This document shows positions 30,876 through 36,598 of a DNA stretch of 37,638 bases, in pieces. Source of the stretch: a virus. The stretch's first letter is position 1; every line of letters begins with the position of its first letter. The translations under genes were made by a program, and so were the position numbers. The notes below the pieces were generated by a model. It searched no databases, was not told the DNA's origin, and worked only from the letters and a program-made list of their open reading frames with translations. The DNA lies in IMG/VR virus record IMGVR_UViG_3300036851_000150, positions 1 to 37,638 of that record, one strand, 5' to 3'.

Positions 30876-31957
30876 TACGCAACCTCTCTCCGTTCAACGA
30901 CCTTGACGCCCGGGATATCGGCCCTGCCCTTGGCGGCGCGGACCAGCTTGGTGAGCACCTTGCCGACGACGATCGACACCTCCGGATGCTCGATCACGTG
31001 CAGGGCGGCGAGCTTGTAGTCTGTTATCTGAATGTCCCATGTCGTCTTGAGGCCGGCCTTGCGGCCCGTGCCGCCCCCCGACTGCACCTTGACGGCCTCT
31101 GGTGCAGCGGGGAGCGGCGGCAGCTGCGGCTTCGGGGAGGTGAGCGCAGCTATGGGGTCGTCGGCAATCTGGCGGGCGCGCTCGGTCTCGATGCGGGCAC
31201 GCTCGGCCTCGGCGATGGCGCGCTCGGCGGCATACCGGGCGTCGGCCTCGGCCCTCTGGCGGGCCTCCTCGGCCGCCATCCAGCCGCCGAAGGCGGAGCG
31301 CAGCTTGGCCGACCACTCGGCCAACAGGGCGCGGAAATCGTAGCGGCGGCGCACGGCCGTGGTGGCGTCGATGTGCGGGCGGACCTCGGTCTCGTACATG
31401 CCGTCGGCGCGCTTCTCGAGCGCGAGCAGCTCGGCCTGCAGGTTGCGGGCCATGTCGCAAGCCGTCTGGTCGGCGATCGGCAGGCCAAGGCGCGCTTTGG
31501 CCTGCGCGATGCGCTCGTGGGCCTCGCCGAGGATCAAGGCGTAGGGATCGGTCGGCTGGTTGTGCGTCTTGGGCGGCAGGGCTCCGGCCAGCGGTGGCGC
31601 GTCTCCAGGCCAACGGCCGTGCTCGCGCCAGTGGGTGGCGTCGTCCTTCGTGACGGGCATGGCGAACAGCCAGCGCTCGGCGAGCTCCTGGGGCGAGGCG
31701 TGGCTCGCATCGACCATGCCGCGCAGCTGCAGGCCCTCGCGCCATGACGTGACGGGGCGCTCGGCGTCGTCGACGAGCCAGACCTGCATGAGCACATGCG
31801 GCTCGCCCTTGCGCGGGCGCACCTTCCACAATCCGCACTGCGGGTTCTCGCCGGGGATGGCGGCGCCGACGGTGGCGAGCATCAGCGGCACGGCCTCCTC
31901 CGGCCTCTTGCAGCCGGCGGCGACGCAGGTGCGCCAGTAGGCGTATACGTCGCTCAC
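30875..31957 (-). CDS. RecT-associated hypothetical phage protein
   Basis: A 360-residue protein. Residues 1-160 are mixed globular (YWRTCVAAGCKRPEEAVPLMLATVGAAIPG, then HVLMQVWLVDD). Residues 160-270 form a coiled-coil helix rich in Ala, Glu and Arg (AEEARQRAEADARYAAERAIAEAERARIE). The C-terminus (residues 312-360) is a short helical domain ending GVKVVERREVA. A protein of this shape commonly precedes recT in alphaproteobacterial phages, as I recall. Role in recombination unproven. The GTG start overlaps the previous stop. Confidence 0.8.
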   Translation of the reverse strand: MSDVYAYWRTCVAAGCKRPEEAVPLMLATVGAAIPGENPQCGLWKVRPRKGEPHVLMQVWLVDDAERPVTSWREGLQLRGMVDASHASPQELAERWLFAMPVTKDDATHWREHGRWPGDAPPLAGALPPKTHNQPTDPYALILGEAHERIAQAKARLGLPIADQTACDMARNLQAELLALEKRADGMYETEVRPHIDATTAVRRRYDFRALLAEWSAKLRSAFGGWMAAEEARQRAEADARYAAERAIAEAERARIETERARQIADDPIAALTSPKPQLPPLPAAPEAVKVQSGGGTGRKAGLKTTWDIQITDYKLAALHVIEHPEVSIVVGKVLTKLVRAAKGRADIPGVKVVERREVA

Positions 31958-32391
31958 GCGGGGCCTCCGGCTCGCTCCATTGCGGCATTCGGATTCTTGA
32001 GCGCGCGGATGTGCGCAGCCAGCGCGCGGACGCAGCCGACAATCTGGCCGCGCGTGAGAAGGGCCGTCGGGCTGAACGCGACACTGTTGGCGAGCTGGTC
32101 AGCGAGGATCGCGGCCTGCTCGATGCACATGACGCGGCACTGCTCGGCCTGCTCGGCGTGGATGGTGGCGAGCCTGACGAGACCCAGCGGGTCTGGCGAT
32201 GCGGCGCGTGCGGCGGCCGGCAACGCCTCGGGCTGCGCCGGGTCCTCGTCGCCGGGGTCGGACTGCGGCGGGACCGCCGGCTGGGGGATCGGCGCCGGCG
32301 CCGGCGTCGGCTGCAGCGGGGGCGGCTCGACCGGGCGGATGCCGGGGCGCGGCGGGAAGGGGAGCGGCGGGTTGGGGTTGGTCTCAGCCAT
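31954..32391 (-). CDS. Hypothetical protein, Pro-rich N-terminus
   Basis: A 145-residue protein. Residues 1-65 are mainly Pro, Ala and Gln with no fold expected. Residues 68-140 are helical (LGLVRLATIHAEQAEQCRVMCIEQAAILADQLANSV, then GQIVGCVRALAAHIRAL), with three Cys. No family recognised. It overlaps both neighbours (8 bp at the start, 4 bp at the end). Confidence 0.7.
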   Translation of the reverse strand: MAETNPNPPLPFPPRPGIRPVEPPPLQPTPAPAPIPQPAVPPQSDPGDEDPAQPEALPAAARAASPDPLGLVRLATIHAEQAEQCRVMCIEQAAILADQLANSVAFSPTALLTRGQIVGCVRALAAHIRALKNPNAAMERAGGPA

Positions 32392-32779
32392 GGGCGTGCT
32401 CCTTCTCGCGGTAGTGCTCGGTGACGGCGTCGCGGTCGGCGCGCGCCCAGCCGAGGCGCCAGGCCTGGTCCGCGTCGCTGCGGCGCAGGAACGGGCTGTC
32501 GTCGCGGGTCAGGCCGCGCTCGTGGCTGTCGAGCCCGAGCAGGTAGCCCCAGTGCTCCGCGATTGCCGCAGGCGGCGGCAGGTAGGGGCTGACCCCGCTC
32601 CCCGCGCAGACGGGGCAGGATTGGCCTTCGGCCTGCGGGCGGTCGCCCGAGCCGTGGCAGACCGGGCAGGGCGCGGTCATGGCCTTGCTCTGCGGCTCGC
32701 AGGCCGGACAGTACGCGAGGCCTGACTCCGTGATGACGATGGGGGCGCCGCAGACGGGGCACTCCTGGAAGGCGGTCAT
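32384..32779 (-). CDS. Double zinc-ribbon small protein
   Basis: A 131-residue protein starting at ATG 32779 (ATGA overlap with the gene upstream). Residues 8-65 have four CxxC-like pairs: ECPVCGAP, YCPACEP, CPVCHGSGD, CPVCAGSGV. The last two resemble DnaJ-type CxxCxGxG zinc units. The C-terminus (residues 85-131) has a short helix, AWRLGWARADRDAVTEHY, similar to a ribosome-modulation/CrpP-type phage motif. RNA or DNA binding is plausible. Confidence 0.72.
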   Translation of the reverse strand: MTAFQECPVCGAPIVITESGLAYCPACEPQSKAMTAPCPVCHGSGDRPQAEGQSCPVCAGSGVSPYLPPPAAIAEHWGYLLGLDSHERGLTRDDSPFLRRSDADQAWRLGWARADRDAVTEHYREKEHAHG

Positions 32780-32901
32780 GCCTTGCCTCCGTCGAGAAGC
32801 ATCCCCACCAGCACGTCGGAGCCGCGGATGAGCCGCACCGTCAGCGCCAGGGCAAGGGCGATGGCGAGGGCGGCAATGAGGAGCCACCAGCGGTCAGTCA
32901 T
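32776..32901 (-). CDS. Very small single-span membrane protein
   Basis: A 41-residue protein, read leftward from the ATG at 32901, with GGAGG 7 bases upstream. Both ends overlap neighbours as ATGA. Residues 5-24 form one membrane helix (WWLLIAALAIALALALTVRL), then a short hydrophilic tail. Its exact fit between two genes is the main evidence. Function unknown. Confidence 0.6.
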   Translation of the reverse strand: MTDRWWLLIAALAIALALALTVRLIRGSDVLVGMLLDGGKA

Positions 32902-33236
32902 GGGAGACCTCCGTCATCGAGGATGGCGTCGATGAGGCCGTCGCGGGCGGCCTGGGTCAGGATGCGGGCGGCGAGGAGGGCGATGCTGGTGCCGCGCTGC
33001 TCGGCGGCGCGTTGCAGCGTGGCGACGGTGTCACTGCCGAGCATGGCTCGGACCCAGGTGGCGCCGCTGCGGGCGATGGGGCGGGCAAGCTTCCCGTTCG
33101 CGATCAGTCCGCCGACGGCGGGTGCGGCAACGCCGATGCGGGCTGCGATCTGGCTGTGGGTCAGGCCCCGCTCGCGCAGTGCGATGGCGGCCTGCGTGCG
33201 GCTGCGGTAGCCGAGGCATGGAATGGGGCCGCTCAT
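32898..33236 (-). CDS. HTH-containing DNA-binding protein
   Basis: A 112-residue protein. Residues 16-52 include AAIALRERGLTHSQIAARIG, then VAAPAVGGLIANGK, a helix-turn-helix of the resolvase/Hin-like or sigma70-like type. Residues 58-112 (VRAMLGSDTVATLQRAAEQRGTSI) are helical and may serve dimerisation. Probably a regulator of the left arm. The ATG at 33236 overlaps the previous stop (ATGA). Confidence 0.72.
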   Translation of the reverse strand: MSGPIPCLGYRSRTQAAIALRERGLTHSQIAARIGVAAPAVGGLIANGKLARPIARSGATWVRAMLGSDTVATLQRAAEQRGTSIALLAARILTQAARDGLIDAILDDGGLP

Positions 33237-33478
33237 GGCGCGCGATCTCCGTCCCGCAGGGCGGTGAGGACGCCGGACTTCAGGAACCGGCCGCCGGCGC
33301 CGCGGACACGGCCAGTCGCGTCGGCGTCAGTCTGGAGCTTGGTGCTCTCGTTTGCGATGTAGGCCCAGGCGCGGAGCGCGTCGGCGAGGCGGCGGCGCTC
33401 ATGGCGGTCGAGCGTGTTGAGGCCATGCGCATCGGTGGCGTCGAGCTGGCTGGCGAGCTGGCGGAGGTCAACGGGCAC
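33233..33478 (-). CDS. Hypothetical small protein, first gene of left operon
   Basis: An 81-residue protein, helical and rich in Arg, Leu, Ala and Asp (LNTLDRHERRRLADALRAWAY). It begins at GTG 33478, about 138 bases after the leftward -10 box; the leader holds two hairpins. The ribosome site is weak (CGGGA, 8 bases away). No family recognised. Confidence 0.6.
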   Translation of the reverse strand: MPVDLRQLASQLDATDAHGLNTLDRHERRRLADALRAWAYIANESTKLQTDADATGRVRGAGGRFLKSGVLTALRDGDRAP

Positions 33479-33499
33479 GGTGCAATCCCGGCTGAAGGT

Positions 33500-33534
33500 G
33501 GCCGGCCAGGGGGTGCGGGGTTCCCTGACCGGCC
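33500..33534 (-). promoter_or_regulatory. Hairpin in left-operon leader
   Basis: GGCCGG plus CAGGG (33500-33505 and 33507-33511) pair with CCCTG plus CCGGCC (33523-33527 and 33529-33534). This gives an 11-bp stem with one mismatch (33506 against 33528) and an 11-base loop. It is in the untranslated leader, 22 bases before the first GTG. No U-tract follows, so it is more likely a leader or attenuator-type structure than a plain terminator. Only pairing is seen; activity is inferred. Confidence 0.5.
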
Positions 33535-33577
33535 GAGGACGACGACCGGGCGACGAAAGACCTGCCCGGCCAGCCCG

Positions 33578-33602
33578 CGCCGCCGAAGGAGGGGTGGCGG
33601 CG
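33578..33602 (-). promoter_or_regulatory. Second GC hairpin in left-operon leader
   Basis: CGCCGCC (33578-33584) pairs with GGCGGCG (33596-33602) across an 11-base loop. It would form near the 5' end of the leftward transcript, about 10-15 bases after the expected start. Such a 5' stem could protect or regulate the mRNA; this is inference. Confidence 0.4.
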
Positions 33603-33615
33603 GGGCATGGGGCTT

Positions 33616-33645
33616 ACCCTACTTAAGCCGGGCTTAAGATGTCAA
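33616..33645 (-). promoter_or_regulatory. Leftward early promoter (PL-like) with operator
   Basis: Read leftward: TTGACA (33645-33640) as -35, an 18-base spacer, and TAGGGT (33621-33616) as -10. The spacer contains the palindrome CTTAAGCCGGGCTTAAG (33622-33638), perfect except for the central base. A bound repressor would block RNA polymerase. The same CTTAA half-sites occur in the rightward promoter. The -35 is a perfect consensus; the -10 is weak (3 of 6). Confidence 0.7.
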
Positions 33646-33751
33646 CTAAGAAAACTAAACCTGGTCGAAGATGATAAAATTTGGTGCGGCCAAAGAACCT
33701 TCCGGCACGCCAGAACGCGCCGATGCGACACCAGCCTTGAGGGGGAGAAGA
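33646..33751. other. Interval between PL-like promoter and repressor gene
   Basis: About 105 bp with AT-rich blocks (AAGAAAACTAAAC, GATAAAATTTGG). It may hold the 3' end of the repressor mRNA or upstream promoter elements. No supported gene, and no clear second promoter could be assigned. Confidence 0.3.
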
Positions 33752-34102
33752 CTACGCGCTCTGCTTGCGACGGCGCGGCTGCACGACGGTCATTTCGGGC
33801 TCGCGGGCTGCCTCGGCGGCCGTGAGGGCCTTGATCGCGTCTGATAGCCATGTGGGCAAGCAGCGCATGTCGCTTGTGTAGATCCAGTCAAGCGTGAGGC
33901 CATGCGTCTTGCAGAGCTTGATGGCGCCATCGACAGGCGGATAGACGGCGCCATTTTCCCACTGGTTGTAGGAGATTTCGCTTACGCCAGCGATGTGAGC
34001 GAAGTCCTTTTGGCTGAGGCGCATAGCGTCGCGGCTGAGACGGAGTCTCTTCCCGACTAACAAGTTGCGCTCCGGGCGCAATTTGCGCGCTTTGCCTGCC
34101 AT
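33752..34102 (-). CDS. Phage repressor, XRE-type HTH (CI-like)
   Basis: A 116-residue protein, short for a lambda-type repressor and with no LexA-like peptidase domain. The HTH region is about residues 16-70 from the ATG (VGKRLRLSRDAMRLSQKDFA, HIAGVSEISYNQWENGAVYP), followed by KLCKTHGLTLDWIYTSD. That ending is typical of small XRE-family phage repressors. The start is uncertain: ATG at 34102 has no ribosome site, TTG at 34120 has GAGG upstream, and TTG at 34063 has GGAG at good spacing. It would bind the CTTAA operators in both early promoters. Confidence 0.8.
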   Translation of the reverse strand: MAGKARKLRPERNLLVGKRLRLSRDAMRLSQKDFAHIAGVSEISYNQWENGAVYPPVDGAIKLCKTHGLTLDWIYTSDMRCLPTWLSDAIKALTAAEAAREPEMTVVQPRRRKQSA

Positions 34103-34155
34103 GGGCAGGGGGATACGCAATTCTCTTAGCCTCTGCCATTCCGGAATAGTTAGGA

Positions 34156-34184
34156 TTGACGCCTTAAACCCGCTTAAATTATCT
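34156..34184 (+). promoter_or_regulatory. Rightward early promoter (PR-like) with operator
   Basis: TTGACG (34156-34161) as -35, then a 17-base spacer containing CTTAAACCCGCTTAAA (34163-34178), then TTATCT (34179-34184) as a weak -10. AATTAT at 34177-34182 is an alternative -10. The two CTTAA half-sites are 10 bp apart here and 11 bp apart at the leftward promoter. The ATG of the Cro-like gene begins only about 8 bases after the -10, so the transcript may be leaderless. Confidence 0.65.
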
Positions 34185-34192
34185 TCACGCTC

Positions 34193-34444
34193 ATGGCAAG
34201 CCATCCCGACACCCCGCCCCTGCGCACCGTCCGTGACGTTGTTGACGCGCTTGGGGGCACCAGCACGGCCGCGGAAAGGCTGAACGTGAGCCCATCTGCG
34301 GTATCGATCTGGCTCAGAAAGGACTGCATCCCCCCAGCGCGATACCTCGACGTGAGCGCCGCCCTAGAGCAGATCGGGCACCGCGTCGAGCGCTTGCTCT
34401 TTCGTGAAACCCCACGTCAGAAGAGCGAGACGCATGCAGCGTAG
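34193..34444 (+). CDS. Cro-like / YdaS-type HTH regulator
   Basis: An 83-residue protein. Residues 12-55 form the HTH (TVRDVVDALGGTSTAAERLN, VSPSAVSIWLRKDCIPPARY). The C-terminus (YLDVSAALEQIGHRVERLLF) is helical. It starts at ATG 34193 with no ribosome site upstream. Its position opposite the repressor, across the shared promoter region, is that of Cro. The dimer type resembles Cro/YdaS-like antirepressor proteins. Confidence 0.82.
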   Translation: MASHPDTPPLRTVRDVVDALGGTSTAAERLNVSPSAVSIWLRKDCIPPARYLDVSAALEQIGHRVERLLFRETPRQKSETHAA

Positions 34445-34631
34445 TGGGCAAAAAGCAGCGTTGCAACTGGTAGTTACGCAGCCGCGTGAAGGCGGCGACA
34501 GATGTCACTCCAGACGGCCGATTGCTGACAGTACGTGTGAGCACACATGGCGCGACCTGATGCCGGGCTTCCAGATGTGCACCCAGTGCCTCCGGATCCG
34601 GAAGAAGCCGAGGAACGGGGGCGACGAGTGA
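34434..34631 (+). CDS. Small zinc-finger-like phage protein
   Basis: A 65-residue protein. Residues 35-58 hold CEHTWRDLMPGFQMCTQCLR, a C-x-H ... C-x-x-C zinc knuckle common in small phage proteins. ATG at 34434 overlaps the Cro-like gene by 11 bp; GTG at 34404 is the alternative start. Function unknown. Confidence 0.7.
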   Translation: MQRSGQKAALQLVVTQPREGGDRCHSRRPIADSTCEHTWRDLMPGFQMCTQCLRIRKKPRNGGDE

Positions 34632-34726
34632 TCGACACGCGCTCGCCCCACGTCATCCTCGCCCCTCTCATGGCGCGCGCCCGTCGGCGGCGACGGTGCC
34701 AGCGCTGCGGGAGGGACGCGCGATGA
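34628..34726 (+). CDS. Possible 32-residue CxxC protein
   Basis: GTG at 34628 overlaps the previous stop (GTGA), and the TGA at 34724-34726 overlaps the next ATG (ATGA). The protein is Arg-rich and ends with a CQRCGRD motif (C24 and C27). The exact fit is suggestive, but the length is too small to be sure; it may be only an intergenic reading frame. Confidence 0.35.
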   Translation: MIDTRSPHVILAPLMARARRRRRCQRCGRDAR

Positions 34727-35511
34727 CGATGACTCACGTCGCCGAGGCCTGCCCCATTCCGCCTGCGCCTCGGCGCAGGTTTTGGACGACGCGAGAGGAG
34801 AGCGTGCTGCGCGAGCACTACGCGAGTGGTGGCGCGGAGGCGTGCCTGCCGCTGCTGCCCGGCCGGTCGCTGGATGCGATCTATAAGCATGCCTTCGCGA
34901 TGGGGCTCACCGCTCCCGCCACCGAGTTCAGGCGCGAGCGGTGGCAGTCGAGCGAAGCCATCGATAACGTTATCCGGCGATACTGGCTCAACCCGCGCAA
35001 GGGCTTCCGCACCGAGTGCGCCCGCGTGATCGGTCGGCCGGGATGGTGGACGTCCAGGCGGGCAACACATCTCGGACTCACGGCGCCGCGCTTCAAGGAG
35101 CCGGCTTGGAGCGAGGATGAGATCGAGCTCGTTGGCGCCAACGGCCACAAGAGCCTCGCTGCCATCCAGAAGCTCCTCCGCAGGCACGGCTTCGTGCGCA
35201 CCGAGACGGCAATCGTGGTCAAGCTCAAGCGCATGGGGCCCGGCTCGCGTATCGACCCCGAGCACTACACGGCCGGCCAACTCGCCAAACTCATGGGTGT
35301 GAACCCCAAGACCGTCACCCGATGGATCGCGACGGGCATGCTTAAGGCGGACCGTCGCGGTACGGAGCGCAGCGCGGTGCAGGGCGGCGACCATCACTGG
35401 ATACATCGCAAGGCGGTGAGGAGCTTCGTCCGCGACAACGCGGCCGCTGTCGATTTGCGCAAGGTGGACCGCTTCTGGTTCATCGATCTGGCGTTTGGAG
35501 GGCCGGGGTGA
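34723..35511 (+). CDS. DNA-binding protein with SANT-like and MerR-like HTH parts
   Basis: A 262-residue protein. Near residues 20-60 a WTTREESVLREHYASGGAEA segment resembles a Myb/SANT-type or GcrA-type HTH. A second similar block is near 125-160 (PAWSEDEIELVGANGHKSLAAIQ). The C-terminal block (YTAGQLAKLMGVNPKTVTRWIATGMLKADR, about 188-217) is a MerR/excisionase-type HTH. ATG at 34723 has GGGAGGG upstream; a GTG at 34696 is the alternative. Likely a transcription or replication regulator. Its end overlaps rusA by 4 bp. Confidence 0.75.
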   Translation: MTMTHVAEACPIPPAPRRRFWTTREESVLREHYASGGAEACLPLLPGRSLDAIYKHAFAMGLTAPATEFRRERWQSSEAIDNVIRRYWLNPRKGFRTECARVIGRPGWWTSRRATHLGLTAPRFKEPAWSEDEIELVGANGHKSLAAIQKLLRRHGFVRTETAIVVKLKRMGPGSRIDPEHYTAGQLAKLMGVNPKTVTRWIATGMLKADRRGTERSAVQGGDHHWIHRKAVRSFVRDNAAAVDLRKVDRFWFIDLAFGGPG

Positions 35512-35978
35512 CCCCTATCCGCATCGAGCTGCCCGGTCCCCCGCGTGGCAAGGGACGGCACCGCACCACGCGGGGCGGCATCACCTACGCCGATCCGGTA
35601 ACGCGCTCCTACGAGGGGCAGCTCAAGCTCGCCGCGTCGCTGGCCATGGCGGGCCGCGCGCCGCTCGAGGGGGCGCTCAGCGTGGACCTGGTGGCCGAGA
35701 TGCCGATCCCGGCTAGCAAGTCCAAGCGGTGGAAACGCGATGCCGAGGCCGGACTGATCCGGCCCACAACAAAGCCGGATACGGACAATTTCATCAAGCT
35801 CATTGATGCCTGCAATAGCATCGTCTGGGTGGACGACAGCCAGGTCGTCACCATTACGGCGATGAAATTCTACAGCACGCGGCCGCGGCTGGTGCTCATC
35901 GTCGAACCAATGGTCGACCAGGTCATGGCCGCGCTCGGCGGGTTGGCGGCGGCGCGAGAGAACGGGGTGGCGGCATGA
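35508..35978 (+). CDS. rusA: RusA-family Holliday junction resolvase
   Basis: A 156-residue nuclease that cuts four-way DNA junctions. The catalytic segment is KPDTDNFIKLIDACNSIVWVDDSQV (89-113): D91, D93, K97 and D110 match the acidic cluster and the catalytic Lys of RusA. The N-terminal PGPPRGKGRHRTT (9-21) is the usual opening. It starts with GTG at 35508, overlapping the previous stop. It probably resolves replication or recombination intermediates together with RecT and the primase. Confidence 0.92.
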   Translation: MTPIRIELPGPPRGKGRHRTTRGGITYADPVTRSYEGQLKLAASLAMAGRAPLEGALSVDLVAEMPIPASKSKRWKRDAEAGLIRPTTKPDTDNFIKLIDACNSIVWVDDSQVVTITAMKFYSTRPRLVLIVEPMVDQVMAALGGLAAARENGVAA

Positions 35979-36481
35979 CGGCAGCTGGAACGAAGCTCGT
36001 GCTGTGGACGCCGGAGGAGGTGGCCCGGCTGCGGCAGCTGTTCGCGGACGGCAACGGGCCGTCGGCGATCGCCAAGCTGATGGGCAAGACGCGCAACGCC
36101 GTCATCGGGCGGCTCAACCGCATGGGGCTCAGATGTGGGGCGGACGTGGCCAAGGGGTCCCGGCAGCAGGCCCAGCGAAAGCGGCGCAAGGCGCAGCGGG
36201 GGGATAAGCCGCCCGCCCAGGTTCGCAAGCCCGCACCCAAGCCGGCCCAGGCACCCCCCTTGCGACTCCCTGGCGTTTGGGCGTTGCCTGCAGCCGGGCA
36301 TCCGGCCGGACCCGTGTCCATCTCCGACCTGGGGGCCCGGCAGTGCCGCTACATCGGCGAGCGGCCGGTGCTGCTGACGCTCGATACGCCCGTCTACTGC
36401 GGCCAGCCGACGGACGGGGGCTCGTGGTGCCCGCACCATCGCTCGCGGGTGTTCGACAAGCGGGCGGCGAGGACGGCGTGA
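35975..36481 (+). CDS. gcrA: GcrA-family cell-cycle regulator homologue
   Basis: A 168-residue protein. Residues 10-53 match the GcrA N-terminal HTH (WTPEEVARLRQLFADGNGPS, AIAKLMGKTRNAVIGRLNRM). Residues 54-115 are a basic, Lys/Gln/Pro-rich linker. Residues 123-158 have the C-terminal pattern CRYIGERPVLLTL, YCGQ, CPHH, the part that contacts sigma70 in GcrA. In hosts GcrA activates promoters with methylated GANTC. A phage copy may redirect host transcription. The ATG overlaps the rusA stop. No DNA methyltransferase of CcrM type was seen in the window. Confidence 0.9.
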   Translation: MTAAGTKLVLWTPEEVARLRQLFADGNGPSAIAKLMGKTRNAVIGRLNRMGLRCGADVAKGSRQQAQRKRRKAQRGDKPPAQVRKPAPKPAQAPPLRLPGVWALPAAGHPAGPVSISDLGARQCRYIGERPVLLTLDTPVYCGQPTDGGSWCPHHRSRVFDKRAARTA

Positions 36482-36597
36482 GGAGTATGTGGGCCAGTCG
36501 CGCGAAATCGCTGATCGTGTGGGCCTACTGCTGGCACCTCATCCCGCTGCGCGTGGCTCAGCGTCTCATCGATTCTCTGGGGCTGCGGGACGCATGA
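36478..36597 (+). CDS. Hypothetical 39-residue protein
   Basis: GTG at 36478 overlaps the gcrA stop (GTGA). The protein is Trp/Leu/Arg-rich (AKSLIVWAYCWHLIPLRVAQ), possibly a membrane-associated helix. ATG at 36487 is the alternative start. The primase starts 2 bp after its stop. No family recognised. Confidence 0.5.
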   Translation: MRSMWASRAKSLIVWAYCWHLIPLRVAQRLIDSLGLRDA

Positions 36598-36598
36598 C

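Noticed and set aside
33478-33610. 46-codon leader frame in the left operon leader
   Set aside because: Starts at an ATG with no ribosome site, and its Pro/Ser/Gly sequence looks like non-coding GC-rich DNA.
33607-33825. 72-residue rightward frame across promoter and repressor end
   Set aside because: It covers the palindrome operator and overlaps the repressor in antisense; composition is not like a protein domain.
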